The notes: generated by a model from the sequence alone, not told the origin. A DNA stretch of 64,000 bases from Silene conica (GCA_029255685.2 CM055316.2:68897237-68961236), one strand, 5' to 3'. Counted from the first letter of the stretch, positions 1 through 8,888 are shown. A program made the numbers and translations.

Positions 1-136
1 TTCAGTCAGAGTTAGGCAGATTCCACCACGACTCAAAGACTTTGAGTGTCCTAGTTTACACAATCCTGCTACTGCTGGACAGGCTTCTACTACTGCTGAG
101 TTTTCTGTTCTTGATCCAGCCACATATCCATCTCCT

Positions 137-1768
137 TTGATAAGGTCTTTGAATAATGTCTTATCAGTGGTTGAACCTACTACATACAAACAAGCAAAAC
201 AAGATCCTTTATGGGTTACTGCCATGACTAAGGAACTTGAAGCATTAGTCTCTAATGGCACTTGGATTGTTACAGATCTCCCTCCTGGTCAGAAACCCAT
301 AGGTTCCAAGTGGGTATACAAAATAAAATTCAACCCTGATGGAACAGTGGAGAGATATAAAGCGAGGCTCGTGGCCAAGGGGTACAACCAAATTGAAGGG
401 AAGGATTATAAAGCCACGTTTTCTCCTGTTGCTAAGTTCTCCACTGTCAGAGTCCTCCTTGCAATAGCTTCACTTAGTCAGTGGCCAGTTTTTCAACTAG
501 ACATTAATAACGCCTTCTTACATGGATTTCTAGATGAGTTGGTCTATATGACTCCTCCTGAAGGATATTCTGGAGCTACTAGAGGACAGGTTTGCCAACT
601 AAAGAAGTCACTGTATGGGCTCAAGCAAGCATCACGCCAATGGAACATTGCTCTCACACAGTTACTTCTTTCCTTGGGTTTTTCACAGTCCAAACATGAC
701 TATTCCCTTTTTATCAAGGACAACAATGGTCTGTTATCAGTGGTACTGGTTTACGTAGATGACTTACTCCTTACTGGTACAGATCTTCTCTTCCTACACA
801 CATTGAAACAAAAATTACATGCTGCATTTACCATAAAGGATTTGGGACAGATTCGATATTTTTTGGGCCTAGAAATCACTCGCAACAAAGAAGGTATGAT
901 GTTGAACCAACAGAAGTATGTTCAAGACCTGCTCACTGATGCAGGAATGCTCAATTGCAAGCCAGCATCATTTCCTTTGCCCAAAGGTCTGCAACTCAGT
1001 ACTGATCATGGTACTGTACTTCCTGATCCAGAAATTTATAGAAGGATAGTTGGGAAATTGCTTTATCTTAACCTTACAAGACCTGATCTCTCTTATGCAA
1101 CCCAACATCTTAGTCAATTTCTAAGCTCTCCTAGGGAACCTCACATCCAAGCCGCAGTCCATGTGTTAAGGTATCTTAAAGGGACAGCAACAGCAGCTTT
1201 ATTCTATCCAGCAGACAGCATTCCCACTCTTAGAGGATATTGTGATGCTGATTGGGGTGCTTGTCAGACTACTTGTAGGTCTCTTACAGGTCAATGTGTG
1301 TTTCTTGGAAATTCTTTGATTGCTTGGAAAACAAAGAAGCAGAAAACAGTCTCTAAGTCTTCTGCAGAGTCTGAATACCGAGCCATGTCCTATACTGCTG
1401 GTGAATTGACATGGTTACATGGTCTGCTTGCTGATTTCAGAATTCATGCTCCTTTGCCCATATCACTCTATTGTGATAACAAGGCTGCTATACATATAGC
1501 TGCCAATCCCGTATTTCACGAGAGGACAAAACACCTCAATATTGATTGCCATTACGTTCGTGACAAAGTACAGGAAGGATTTATTGCCACTGCTCATTTG
1601 CGTACCAATCTTCAACTTGCTGATCTGCTCACCAAGCCATTGGGACACACGCAACACATGTTTCTGTCATCCAAGTTGGGACTGCATTTTCTGCCATTGC
1701 TAATGCCTTCCAACTTGAGGGGGGATGTGAGAAAGATAGTAGTACCAAGACTCATGATCAAGGTGTAG
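137..1768 (+). CDS. Ty1/copia pol, reverse transcriptase-RNase H part
   Basis: This is the C-terminal half of a copia polyprotein, which copies element RNA into DNA in cytoplasmic virus-like particles. The frame opens with the conserved copia RT entry (DPLWVTAMTKELEAL), continues through KWVYKIKFNPDG, LVAKGYNQ and QLDINNAFLHG, and carries the YVDDLLLTG catalytic block. RNase H follows with GYCDADWG, SKSSAESEYRAM and CDNKAAIHIA. The frame runs to the start of the LTR, as usual for copia elements. The listed Met is internal to the polyprotein, not a real start. Confidence 0.93.
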   Translation: MIRSLNNVLSVVEPTTYKQAKQDPLWVTAMTKELEALVSNGTWIVTDLPPGQKPIGSKWVYKIKFNPDGTVERYKARLVAKGYNQIEGKDYKATFSPVAKFSTVRVLLAIASLSQWPVFQLDINNAFLHGFLDELVYMTPPEGYSGATRGQVCQLKKSLYGLKQASRQWNIALTQLLLSLGFSQSKHDYSLFIKDNNGLLSVVLVYVDDLLLTGTDLLFLHTLKQKLHAAFTIKDLGQIRYFLGLEITRNKEGMMLNQQKYVQDLLTDAGMLNCKPASFPLPKGLQLSTDHGTVLPDPEIYRRIVGKLLYLNLTRPDLSYATQHLSQFLSSPREPHIQAAVHVLRYLKGTATAALFYPADSIPTLRGYCDADWGACQTTCRSLTGQCVFLGNSLIAWKTKKQKTVSKSSAESEYRAMSYTAGELTWLHGLLADFRIHAPLPISLYCDNKAAIHIAANPVFHERTKHLNIDCHYVRDKVQEGFIATAHLRTNLQLADLLTKPLGHTQHMFLSSKLGLHFLPLLMPSNLRGDVRKIVVPRLMIKV

Positions 1769-1957
1769 GATAATATGAGCCAATCAGAATAAGGCACATG
1801 GATTAATGACATGTCAAGTTAGTTAGAATAGTCTAATAGAATTGTATATAAAGAAGAAACACATTTGTTGTAAGTTATCAATTTAGTTTTTACCTCAATA
1901 ACAAACCTCCGTTATTTACTCTCTCTCTTAAACAAATATCTTGCTTAACTACTCACA
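1726..1957 (+). repeat. 3' LTR of the copia element
   Basis: The LTR starts right after a purine tract and is bounded by the inverted ends TGTGAG/CTCACA. It is short (232 bp) and contains a TATA-like stretch (GTATATAAAG, about 1843-1852). The first bases downstream happen to give ACAATGGCTTCC, a good plant start context. Confidence 0.85.
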
Positions 1958-2231
1958 ACAATGGCTTCCTCAAAGTTCATCAATGGAGTTACATCATCAA
2001 GTATGATGATTTCACACTCTTATTTTCCGTTGAGGTGAGAGTTGCTGCTGAAAAAAAGGGAAAACAGAAGAACCCCTGCTGGAACTTGATGGTTCTATAG
2101 TAGGATTAGCCGATTGGGTGACTATTTGAGGTTTAAGACGATCTTTTAAGGGTACACGCTAAAAACTAAAACTAAAACATTAGAACCTCAGCCACCGTAC
2201 ACATGTTAGATTGTCGCTCTGAAAAAGAATG
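1958..2231. other. Spacer between copia LTR and UGT gene 3' end
   Basis: No gene is supported. A 25-codon frame opens at 1961 in a good start context and reads into a possible splice donor (TTGAG/GTGAGA), but nothing recognisable continues it. The stretch near 2231 should hold the 3' UTR of the minus-strand UGT gene. Confidence 0.5.
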
Positions 2232-3659
2232 TTATGATCTGGTGATGTGCGCAATGAAAGATTCTAATTCTAAGCGAGAAATACCACCTGTGGAGACTGA
2301 CTCACGAACAGCGCCACCTAAGTCTACAGCTCGTTTCCTCATCTCTTCTCCTTCCTTTGAGACCATCAAAATCCTGATCGCATTTTCTACAGCAGATGAT
2401 GTTACTAAATTAGCTCTTTCATCCCAATTCCTGACCAGTGTACCAATCCTCAGCCCCTCAGTCACCAGTATGCTGTTCTTTGGCTGGTCTGAGTGCATTG
2501 GCCAAGCCGCGATTGGTACTCCCATCGTCACACTCTCCATGCACGAGCTCCATCCACAATGGCTCATGAACCCACCTGTTGCTGTGTGCGCCAGAATTTC
2601 AAGCTGGGGTGCCCAGTCCCTCACAATCATTCCTCGTTTGTGCACACTTTGTTCAAATCCATTTGGCAGAAGCGCGGTTTTTGGGTTATGCTCGGCAGCA
2701 AAATCTCCGGTATCAGGACTTCTAAGAACCCATATAAACGTCTGTCCACTTCTTTCTAATCCAATTGCCAATTCTCTGATCTGAGCGTCGTTCATTGATG
2801 TCACAGTTCCGAATGAGACATATAACACCGAATCTTTCTCTTGTTTGTCTAACCACTCTAGACATACGTGTCTACTGGCTTTGCTTGTGCCTTTTACTTC
2901 CACTGGATTGAACGGTCCGATTGCAAATAATCTCTTGTTGGCATTTGTGGATAGTTTCTCCAGTAATTCCATGTATTTGCCTTCTATTACTCTACTTGTA
3001 TTGAAGAGTCTACCAGATTCAAACTCCAGAAGTTTGTGTTGATTGATTATAAATTCTTCAAACTTGGGTGTGAAACATCCTTCTCTAGAGGGAATGCATC
3101 TCGGAACATCAGAATCAAGTTGAAAAGGTTTTTCTGTTATTGATTCCCATTTACTGAAGAAGATCGTAAATGCCGATACAGAAAGGAAGGTATAAGATTC
3201 AGCATTTGAGATTAATTTTACATCCTGAACTACTGAAGCCATCAGATTATCATGGACGACGATAACTCGTCTAAATTTAGTGGAAAGTTCTTGGAGAAGC
3301 TGGAACACTGGCTGACGAAGATGCAAAACATATTCGGAAATTTGCTGGAAATGAGCAGGAAAGTGAACCGAAGCATTAGGATTAGGACGGATTGTTTCGA
3401 AAGAAGGTAGCTGGAAGTCGTGAAAATGAATCTTTTCTGCAGTTTCCTGATCCCACCTAGAAACACGGTGCTTTGATTGGCGGTTATACGGGGTAAAACC
3501 AGCACAATGAACTTCTATATGGAAAGAGCTGATTAGATGAGATAGGTGGAAGAGCTGATTGATATGACCGTGGGCCGGAAAGGGAACCATCACTACCGCC
3601 ACTTGACGGTATTTAAGTTCATTAGGGTCACCCTGTAGGTAACACTCTTGGCCAGACAT
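2232..3659 (-). CDS. UDP-glycosyltransferase, zeatin O-glucosyltransferase-like (UGT93 type), copy 1
   Basis: A 475-residue, single-exon family-1 (GT-B) glycosyltransferase. It would move glucose or xylose from a UDP-sugar to a hydroxyl on a small molecule in the cytosol. By resemblance to zeatin O-glucosyltransferases the acceptor may be a cytokinin, but this is inference. The N-terminal acceptor domain has the catalytic His at residue 32 (FPAHGHINQ). The C-terminal donor domain has the PSPG box at about 349-392 (WAPQLEILAH...HSDQ). The end SFIAHITRS matches ZOG-type C termini. One oddity is that the PSPG block HCGWNS reads HCGWSS, so the Asn that normally touches the UDP phosphates is Ser371. 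The first Met is used; length and start fit the family. Its tandem paralogue lies 559 bp upstream on the same strand. Confidence 0.93.
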   Translation of the reverse strand: MSGQECYLQGDPNELKYRQVAVVMVPFPAHGHINQLFHLSHLISSFHIEVHCAGFTPYNRQSKHRVSRWDQETAEKIHFHDFQLPSFETIRPNPNASVHFPAHFQQISEYVLHLRQPVFQLLQELSTKFRRVIVVHDNLMASVVQDVKLISNAESYTFLSVSAFTIFFSKWESITEKPFQLDSDVPRCIPSREGCFTPKFEEFIINQHKLLEFESGRLFNTSRVIEGKYMELLEKLSTNANKRLFAIGPFNPVEVKGTSKASRHVCLEWLDKQEKDSVLYVSFGTVTSMNDAQIRELAIGLERSGQTFIWVLRSPDTGDFAAEHNPKTALLPNGFEQSVHKRGMIVRDWAPQLEILAHTATGGFMSHCGWSSCMESVTMGVPIAAWPMHSDQPKNSILVTEGLRIGTLVRNWDERANLVTSSAVENAIRILMVSKEGEEMRKRAVDLGGAVRESVSTGGISRLELESFIAHITRS

Positions 3660-4218
3660 TTTAAGGTTTTTAATTTGAGAAGATGTTAATTTTGAGGTTG
3701 GTCTTTAGAAGGATTGAGCTTTTTGTATTCTCTAGTAGAAAACTGATGTGTGTGGACAACTTTTGTTGTCTATTAAGCAATTTGTTACCGGTTCAACCGG
3801 TTTTATTCCCTCCCATTCAACCGGTTCTTCTCAGTTTTATTCTTTCATGAAGGGTATTTAAATGAAACGTAATAAATCTCTTGAATGGGAGGGAGTACTT
3901 GATTGCTTTTTGGACTGTTATTTAATGGGGCAATTAGTTTTTGTCCACCTTTTTAAAAGTAATGACACAATTATGCTAATCACTGTATTGGCTTTATAAA
4001 AGGAATCTTTCAATGTTTTTTTCCCACAGATTTGAACTTATTCAGTGTTTGGCTGTTTCAAAACAGTCATATTTCATCAAAGTTTTGATAAACTTTTATG
4101 AAGTTTATTCTCCGATTCACGGAATTCTAATCGTGTGAACTTATATTGGTTGGACTGCTTCTATGCTTTGTGCCATATTGAGCTATAATTTCTGGATTAT
4201 GAGCTGCATCATAAACAA
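3660..4218 (-). promoter_or_regulatory. Upstream region of UGT copy 1
   Basis: This 559-bp spacer must hold the promoter of copy 1 and the 3' UTR of copy 2. A weak TATA-like string on the minus strand (TTTAAATA, about 3855-3862) sits about 200 bp from the ATG, inside a small MITE. No closer convincing TATA box is seen. Confidence 0.4.
3806..3895. mobile_element. Very short Stowaway-like MITE in the UGT copy 1 promoter
   Basis: A 90-bp element with terminal inverted repeats TTCCCTCCCATTCAA and CTCCCTCCCATTCAA, flanked by TA on both sides (3804-3805 and 3896-3897). The CTCCCTCC end and TA target site are typical of Stowaway (Tc1/mariner) MITEs. Confidence 0.7.
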
Positions 4219-5634
4219 TCATCTGGTAATGTGAGCAATGAAAGAATCCACTTCTAATCTAGAAGAACCGTCTTTAGACACGGATTCTCGAACCATAGTG
4301 CCTAGTTCTGCAGCTCGTTTCCTCATTTCTTTTCCTTCATTTGACACCATCAATTTGACAACTGTATTTTCTACTGTTTTTGATGTGACTAACTTAGTCC
4401 TGTCTTTCCAGTCTCTTACAAGCAGGCCAATTCCGAGCACGTTTGTTACCAGTATGCTATTCTTAGGCTGGTCAGAGTGCATCGGCCAGGCTGCTATAGG
4501 CACCCCCATGCTGATGCTCTCCATACACGAGTTCCACCCGCAGTGACTAATGAATCCACCTGTTGACGGGTGTGCTAGGATGTCGAGCTGAGGTGCCCAC
4601 TCTCTTACAACCAATCCCCTGCTTCTTACCCTCTCTTCATACCCTTCTTCTAGTTGAGGCAGCCTTGTCGCTTCAACATCAAGTTTATCGGAAGTCTTGA
4701 GAACCCATATGAACTTCTGCCTACTTTTCTCGAGACCTGATGCTAATTCTCTGATCTGATCATCTCTCATTGTCGTTGATGACCCAAAAGAAATATATAT
4801 CACGGAATTCACCTCTTGTTTGTCTAGCCACGCTAGACATCTGTGCTTGTTTTCTTCACCTCCACTCTGAATCTGCACAGGATTTAAAGGTCCCACGGCG
4901 AAAAGCTTTTTATTAGCATTCACTGGTAGTTCTGCCAGTAAATCCATGTATTTACCTTCGAACAGTCTGCATGTGTTGTACAGTCTTCCACTCTCAAAGT
5001 TCAAGACTTCATGTTGCTTGGCCACAAAATTGACAAACTCCGGCGTAAAGCATCCTTCATAGAAGAAATTATACTGTGAAATATCGGGATTAAGGTGAAA
5101 TGGTTTTTGGGTCATAGACTCCCATATGTAGAAAAATATGGTGAAGGCAGAAACAGAATGAAGAGCAAAAGTCTCAGCATTTGGGATTAACTTCACATCC
5201 TGAACAACTGAAGACATTAACGTGTCGTGAATAACGACAATTCTCGAAAACTTAGACGACAGTTCCCGTAAAAGTTGGAACACGGGTTGTCGTAGAAGTA
5301 GGGAGGCATCAAAAAGTGGCTGAAGATGCCCAGGGAATTGGATTTGGTCATCTTGGTTTGGAGGGATTGGGTTCAAAGTAGGTAGTTGGAAGTCATGGAA
5401 ATGAATATTGTTTAAACATTCGGGATTGCGGCCGTGAAGCCGTAACTTGGCTTGATGATTGTATGGAGTAAATCCAGCATAGTGAACATGTATTCCATAG
5501 GAGGATACAAGATGAGAGAGATGAAGGGCTTCATTGAGATGACCTTGCATAGGAAAGGGGATCATAATAGCAACCACTTGGTGGTTTGTATTGCTATTTA
5601 TGGCATTGTTTTTGTTGCAAGTTTGACTTGTCAT
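4219..5634 (-). CDS. UDP-glycosyltransferase, zeatin O-glucosyltransferase-like (UGT93 type), copy 2
   Basis: A 471-residue, single-exon family-1 glycosyltransferase, collinear with copy 1 and clearly its tandem duplicate. The catalytic His is again residue 32 (FPMQGHLNEA). The PSPG box spans about 346-389 and is canonical here, with HCGWNS and a final HSDQ, so the UDP-sugar site looks complete. It ends SFIAHITR. Expected role: cytosolic O-glucosylation (or xylosylation) of a small alcohol, possibly a cytokinin; the acceptor cannot be read from sequence. The first Met precedes a short polar Asn-rich leader that differs from copy 1, while alignment is firm from about residue 19. A minus-strand TATA box lies about 75 bp upstream of the ATG. 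Confidence 0.94.
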   Translation of the reverse strand: MTSQTCNKNNAINSNTNHQVVAIMIPFPMQGHLNEALHLSHLVSSYGIHVHYAGFTPYNHQAKLRLHGRNPECLNNIHFHDFQLPTLNPIPPNQDDQIQFPGHLQPLFDASLLLRQPVFQLLRELSSKFSRIVVIHDTLMSSVVQDVKLIPNAETFALHSVSAFTIFFYIWESMTQKPFHLNPDISQYNFFYEGCFTPEFVNFVAKQHEVLNFESGRLYNTCRLFEGKYMDLLAELPVNANKKLFAVGPLNPVQIQSGGEENKHRCLAWLDKQEVNSVIYISFGSSTTMRDDQIRELASGLEKSRQKFIWVLKTSDKLDVEATRLPQLEEGYEERVRSRGLVVREWAPQLDILAHPSTGGFISHCGWNSCMESISMGVPIAAWPMHSDQPKNSILVTNVLGIGLLVRDWKDRTKLVTSKTVENTVVKLMVSNEGKEMRKRAAELGTMVRESVSKDGSSRLEVDSFIAHITR

Positions 5635-5706
5635 CTATGAGAATTTTGCTATTTTTGTTAGATTGGGAGCTTGTAGGTTTAGTGCATTGTCCAAGGATAA
5701 CATTAG

Positions 5707-5714
5707 TATTTATA
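5707..5714 (-). promoter_or_regulatory. TATA box of UGT copy 2
   Basis: Reads TATAAATA on the minus strand, about 73-80 bp upstream of the ATG at 5634. That would leave a 5' UTR of about 40-50 nt, usual for an intronless UGT. No matching box is seen at the same distance in copy 1. Confidence 0.6.
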
Positions 5715-6633
5715 ATCACCTAATTTTTTCTTAATCGGTTTTTCTTTGTAATGGGTATACCTGTAACAAATAAAAATTTGTTTAATAATATGGACTCCGT
5801 ACAATATTAGTTGGTTATAATATTCCTACCTTGCCTCCACTAACGTTTTGATGTAGTTGTCCTTAATTAATTACACCATTAATTTTTGGTTCAACAATGA
5901 GACGCAAAGGTAACAGTAATGGCTACATTATGATTTTTGGCCTACATGGAACTTGGCACATGTCATTTGTGTGCTCTTATTACTCCCATCGTTTAAGAAA
6001 TTATTTATTATGGAGTTATTTAATTCTTTTCTAATGCATAAGAAGTGAATTGAGGAAGTATGATGCTTTTTGGTTTCCAATTTATGACAAGTAAAACTTT
6101 TCATTAAACTGTAATTCCTACAAGGTGAAAAAAGTAATTTCCTTTAGTTATTTGAGCCTCTTGGGGCAATTAATAGAGTATACAACCAGTTGTATAAATT
6201 TGGTAGTATGGATTATGAGCTTTACAAAAAGAATTAAGCTTATAGGTGTATTTTATAAGCTTTATTACAAAAATCTGAGCGCCTTTAGAAAAAAGTAACT
6301 CAAAATATTATATTGAAATTTTAACTCCTAAAAAATTAAAATTAAATCAATTTTTACAAGTTTAAAAAAATTGCATATAAACTCAATTAAATTTGTATTG
6401 GATATACGATCCTCATATATATTTTTATGTATAATCCTATTTGTGCTGATGAATAAAAGTTTTTCATATCAACTCATTTTCATAACCAAACAACGTTTTA
6501 AGTTTGTTCAATTGACATAAATTATAATTTCATGATAGTTAATTTTCATGGAAATATGGAAATTATATCTTCCCATGCTAAAACAAATAAGTGTAAGAGC
6601 AACTCCAATGGTTTCATCTAAGGACATGCTTGC
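5715..6633. other. AT-rich spacer upstream of UGT copy 2
   Basis: No coding signal on either strand. It holds the distal promoter of copy 2 and AT-rich filler. Nothing else recognised. Confidence 0.5.
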
Positions 6634-6649
6634 AAATATACTTATTATT
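6634..6649 (+). repeat. TSD of the TPR retrocopy, copy 1
   Basis: AAATATACTTATTATT, identical to 8805-8820. Confidence 0.85.
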
Positions 6650-6687
6650 ATTATTATTTTTTTTTGGCAGCAGTAAAGAAAGGGTTC

Positions 6688-6990
6688 TTACATAATGTCC
6701 ACCCGATCCTCCGGATCAGACTTATTTAGTACATTTTTATAAAAAGAGATTAAACAACCGACAGGGCTGACACAAATGATAGGCCTCTTTAGGGGACGAT
6801 TTGATCTCTCCAACTGAGCGAGAACTTCTTTTCTCTTCTTTATCAACTGAGCTTTCGAGGAGTACCTGCAACAAGACATACTTACGCCACGAGGACGTAG
6901 AAATTTACTGGAGGAATATCTACTTGTAGAGAAAGTAGATAAATTGTGTCTCGGAGATTCATCCCCTTGGCTATGATTTTTCTTGAAGAT
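6688..6990 (-). pseudogene. Probable C-terminal segment of the TPR protein, out of frame
   Basis: A Ser/Arg-rich frame (RYSSSKFLRPRGVSMSCC, then LIKKRKEVLAQLERSNRP) overlaps the end of the TPR frame in another phase and closes just before the poly-A end. A one-base change in the A-run near 6980 would explain the switch. A third frame here is also open and could instead follow a short intron ending in TTGCAG near 7016, though a retrocopy should lack introns. Confidence 0.4.
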
Positions 6991-8314
6991 ATGTAGAAGT
7001 TCTCATCCTCTTCGACCTGCAAGGGAAATATGAGGTAGGGACGCGCAAGTGTTTTCCAAACAAAGAAATCCTGCTCTTCTTAGAACTGACCGAAAAACAA
7101 AACAACTGGTTAGCTTTTAGTTCAGGATTGTCCAAAGGGTAAGTAGAGATGGTAGGTGTATCCTTCTTCAAAACAAGATGCTCAACAACCAAAGGACTCT
7201 CTTGGGGAGCTTGAATACTACGAGAGGAGAAGTTGTCTCCAACGGAGGAGGCGCTCAAGCTAGTATCACCGTTGTGGGATTTCCTTGGACCACCATCATT
7301 AACTATATTGTTGGCTTCTGCAGAAGGACACATGACATCCTTTTGAACCCTCATTTTACGTTTACGGGGTTTAGAGAGTCTGCTTCTCTTCTTCTTATCC
7401 TTCTTCTTACAAAACTCACTTGTACTTTTTTCCTCCTTCATAGGCTCAATACGACTAATCCGAATAGTTATAGTTGACAGATCGTTGTTGTGGTAATACA
7501 TCACCTTATTATCTTGGAGAAGCTTTTGATAATCCCGTCCAAAAATCCTCAAACGGGAATGTCCTCCCCCCTTTTTTGTAAATTCAAGAGAAGATTTGTT
7601 AGCACCATTCATCTCCAAACCCGAGTCCTGATTAGTCGTACCACTATTTTTAGCTTCAGCCATCTCCATATACCCCCTCACATTTTCCTTTACACTCACC
7701 TCTTCATGGGCTTCCGACGACTCCATGACCACACTCTCACAATCTTCTATATTACTTTCAGGAACATACACAATATCCGAAGTATGCACCTGTTTCTTAT
7801 TGTTCACACCCCTTCCATCAGACGAAACGCCCTCCAGCACTCTTTTATCATTAGCCTTAATAAGGAGCTGACATTTAGCCACCTCTAATTCCCTCATAAC
7901 ATCCTTATTTTTAGGTTCTACCCCCAATGCTTCCACCAGATCCACTTTTGCTTCCAAAAACCTATTTAACTTCATATATGCCATTGCCCTACGAAAACGA
8001 GCCTTGACATTTTTTGGAAATGATTCCAAAATCATGGTACACAGATCCAAAGCAGCTCCGAATTCCTCAAGTTTCAGGGCACAAGCCGCCAGATTAGAAT
8101 TAAGGGAGATTGCAAGGTCAGATAACAGTTGAATAACCTCACTTCCAATACCACTCATGCTAATACCAAAAAGCTTACAAGCCGCATCATAACACCAAGC
8201 AGCCTCATCAAAGTGATTTTGCCTAAAAAGGACGTTTCCTCTGTCTTTAAGCACTCTCACCTCAGACAAGGCCAAAGTAAACGACCCCTTCATTTTCGCA
8301 AAATGACCTATCAT
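6971..8314 (-). CDS. TPR co-chaperone-like protein (retrogene or retropseudogene)
   Basis: A 447-codon open frame. Residues about 17-140 form three tetratricopeptide helix pairs: LKDRGNVLFRQNHFDEAAWC, then NLAACALKLEEFGAALDLC, then KARFRRAMAYMKLNRFLEA. The five positions of the Hsp70/Hsp90 carboxylate clamp are all present (Lys23, Asn27, Asn74, Lys104, Arg108), so it could bind the EEVD tail of a cytosolic chaperone. The loop between the first clamp helices is longer than usual. Residues about 150-447 are polar and unrecognised, with a very basic stretch (KKKDKKKRSRLSKPRKRK) that could be a nuclear signal. The Met used is probably internal: a second frame just upstream, 8401-8403 onward, looks like the true N terminus. 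The parent gene was not identified. Confidence 0.75.
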   Translation of the reverse strand: MIGHFAKMKGSFTLALSEVRVLKDRGNVLFRQNHFDEAAWCYDAACKLFGISMSGIGSEVIQLLSDLAISLNSNLAACALKLEEFGAALDLCTMILESFPKNVKARFRRAMAYMKLNRFLEAKVDLVEALGVEPKNKDVMRELEVAKCQLLIKANDKRVLEGVSSDGRGVNNKKQVHTSDIVYVPESNIEDCESVVMESSEAHEEVSVKENVRGYMEMAEAKNSGTTNQDSGLEMNGANKSSLEFTKKGGGHSRLRIFGRDYQKLLQDNKVMYYHNNDLSTITIRISRIEPMKEEKSTSEFCKKKDKKKRSRLSKPRKRKMRVQKDVMCPSAEANNIVNDGGPRKSHNGDTSLSASSVGDNFSSRSIQAPQESPLVVEHLVLKKDTPTISTYPLDNPELKANQLFCFSVSSKKSRISLFGKHLRVPTSYFPCRSKRMRTSTYLQEKS

Positions 8315-8403
8315 TCTTTCCCATCATCATCAATAAACCCATCATTAACATGGGCACAAGCAAAGTTATCCAGAAAATCAAGATATACAGAAGGTAATGC
8401 CAT
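8311..8403 (-). pseudogene. Probable N-terminal segment of the TPR protein, out of frame
   Basis: A 30-codon frame (starting MALPSVYLDFLDNFACAH) stops exactly where the main TPR frame begins, shifted by one base. Its composition is protein-like and it overlaps the first TPR Met by two bases. The simplest reading is one small indel near 8314 that separates the original N terminus from the body. This is inferred from reading frames only. Confidence 0.45.
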
Positions 8404-8669
8404 ACCCACAGACCGAGAACGAAAAAACCAAGACACCACACCGTCACACCCAACGTCACACACAACAAACAGACCAAACTGAACAGTAAAAAAACGAAGA
8501 AGCGAACAACGATCACACCATGGATATCCCTTCCATGGTGAGAAACAAAAACAAGCAAAAAACTACACAAAAAAAACGAACCTTAAGACAGTGACGAAAC
8601 TGAAAGTCGGAGATGAGAAACAGGAGCGAAGTTGAGAAGCAAGAAAACGAGACGAGTAGGGGATGTAGC

Positions 8670-8713
8670 CTCGCCGGCGACCCAAAAGGGCGACTTGAGA
8701 AGTCGCCGGCGAG
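8670..8713. other. Perfect 12-bp GC-rich stem-loop in the retrocopy leader
   Basis: CTCGCCGGCGAC at 8670-8681 pairs with GTCGCCGGCGAG at 8702-8713 around a 20-nt loop. It lies in the presumed 5' UTR and stands out in AT-rich surroundings. It could slow scanning ribosomes in the parent mRNA. Confidence 0.7.
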
Positions 8714-8804
8714 GGAGACGCTATTTAGGGATTTAAAATTGGGGGAATTAATTTGGGAATTTTTTCTGTTTCTCTCTCCTGTTTCTCTCTCCTCCCACAA
8801 AATT

Positions 8805-8820
8805 AAATATACTTATTATT
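8805..8820 (+). repeat. TSD of the TPR retrocopy, copy 2
   Basis: AAATATACTTATTATT, identical to 6634-6649. It also reads as TATA-like on the minus strand, but lies at the very edge of the copy, so it was not the parent promoter. Confidence 0.85.
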
Positions 8821-8888
8821 GGAGTACAAAAAATGCGTCATACTTGCAAACGAGTGTAACTTTGTCAAACTATGTAACTTGACCTTTA

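Larger units (their letters stand above)
1..1957 (+). mobile_element. Ty1/copia retrotransposon, 3' part including 3' LTR
   Basis: The left edge of the window cuts this fossil, so its 5' LTR, gag, protease and most of integrase lie outside. Visible parts in order are the reverse transcriptase and RNase H regions of pol, a purine tract (GAGGGGGGA) and a 232-bp 3' LTR that begins TGTGAG and ends CTCACA. The visible pol frame is open throughout, so this part looks whole and the insertion is probably fairly young. The right flank (ACAAT, 1958-1962) would be the TSD, but the left copy is outside the window. Confidence 0.93.
6650..8804 (-). mobile_element. Retrocopy of a TPR-protein mRNA, inserted by LINE-type machinery
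   Basis: A 2.15-kb insertion on the minus strand flanked by a perfect 16-bp direct repeat, AAATATACTTATTATT, at 6634-6649 and 8805-8820. Its minus-strand 3' end is a run of nine A followed by TAATAAT. Poly-A plus a 15-17 bp TSD is the classic mark of target-primed reverse transcription. It carries a long CT- and GC-rich leader (8804 to about 8404), the TPR reading frame and a 3' UTR-like end. It therefore looks like a near full-length reverse-transcribed mRNA. Two probable frame breaks suggest it may be decaying. A non-LTR element family of unusual gene content is the alternative. Confidence 0.85.

Noticed and set aside
2203-2784. 193-codon plus-strand frame opposite UGT copy 1
   Set aside because: Antisense shadow of the UGT gene; no family resemblance.
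4238-4546. 102-codon plus-strand frame opposite UGT copy 2
   Set aside because: Antisense shadow of the conserved PSPG region.
7178-8482. Several plus-strand frames across the TPR retrocopy
   Set aside because: Antisense shadows; composition follows the TPR coding strand.
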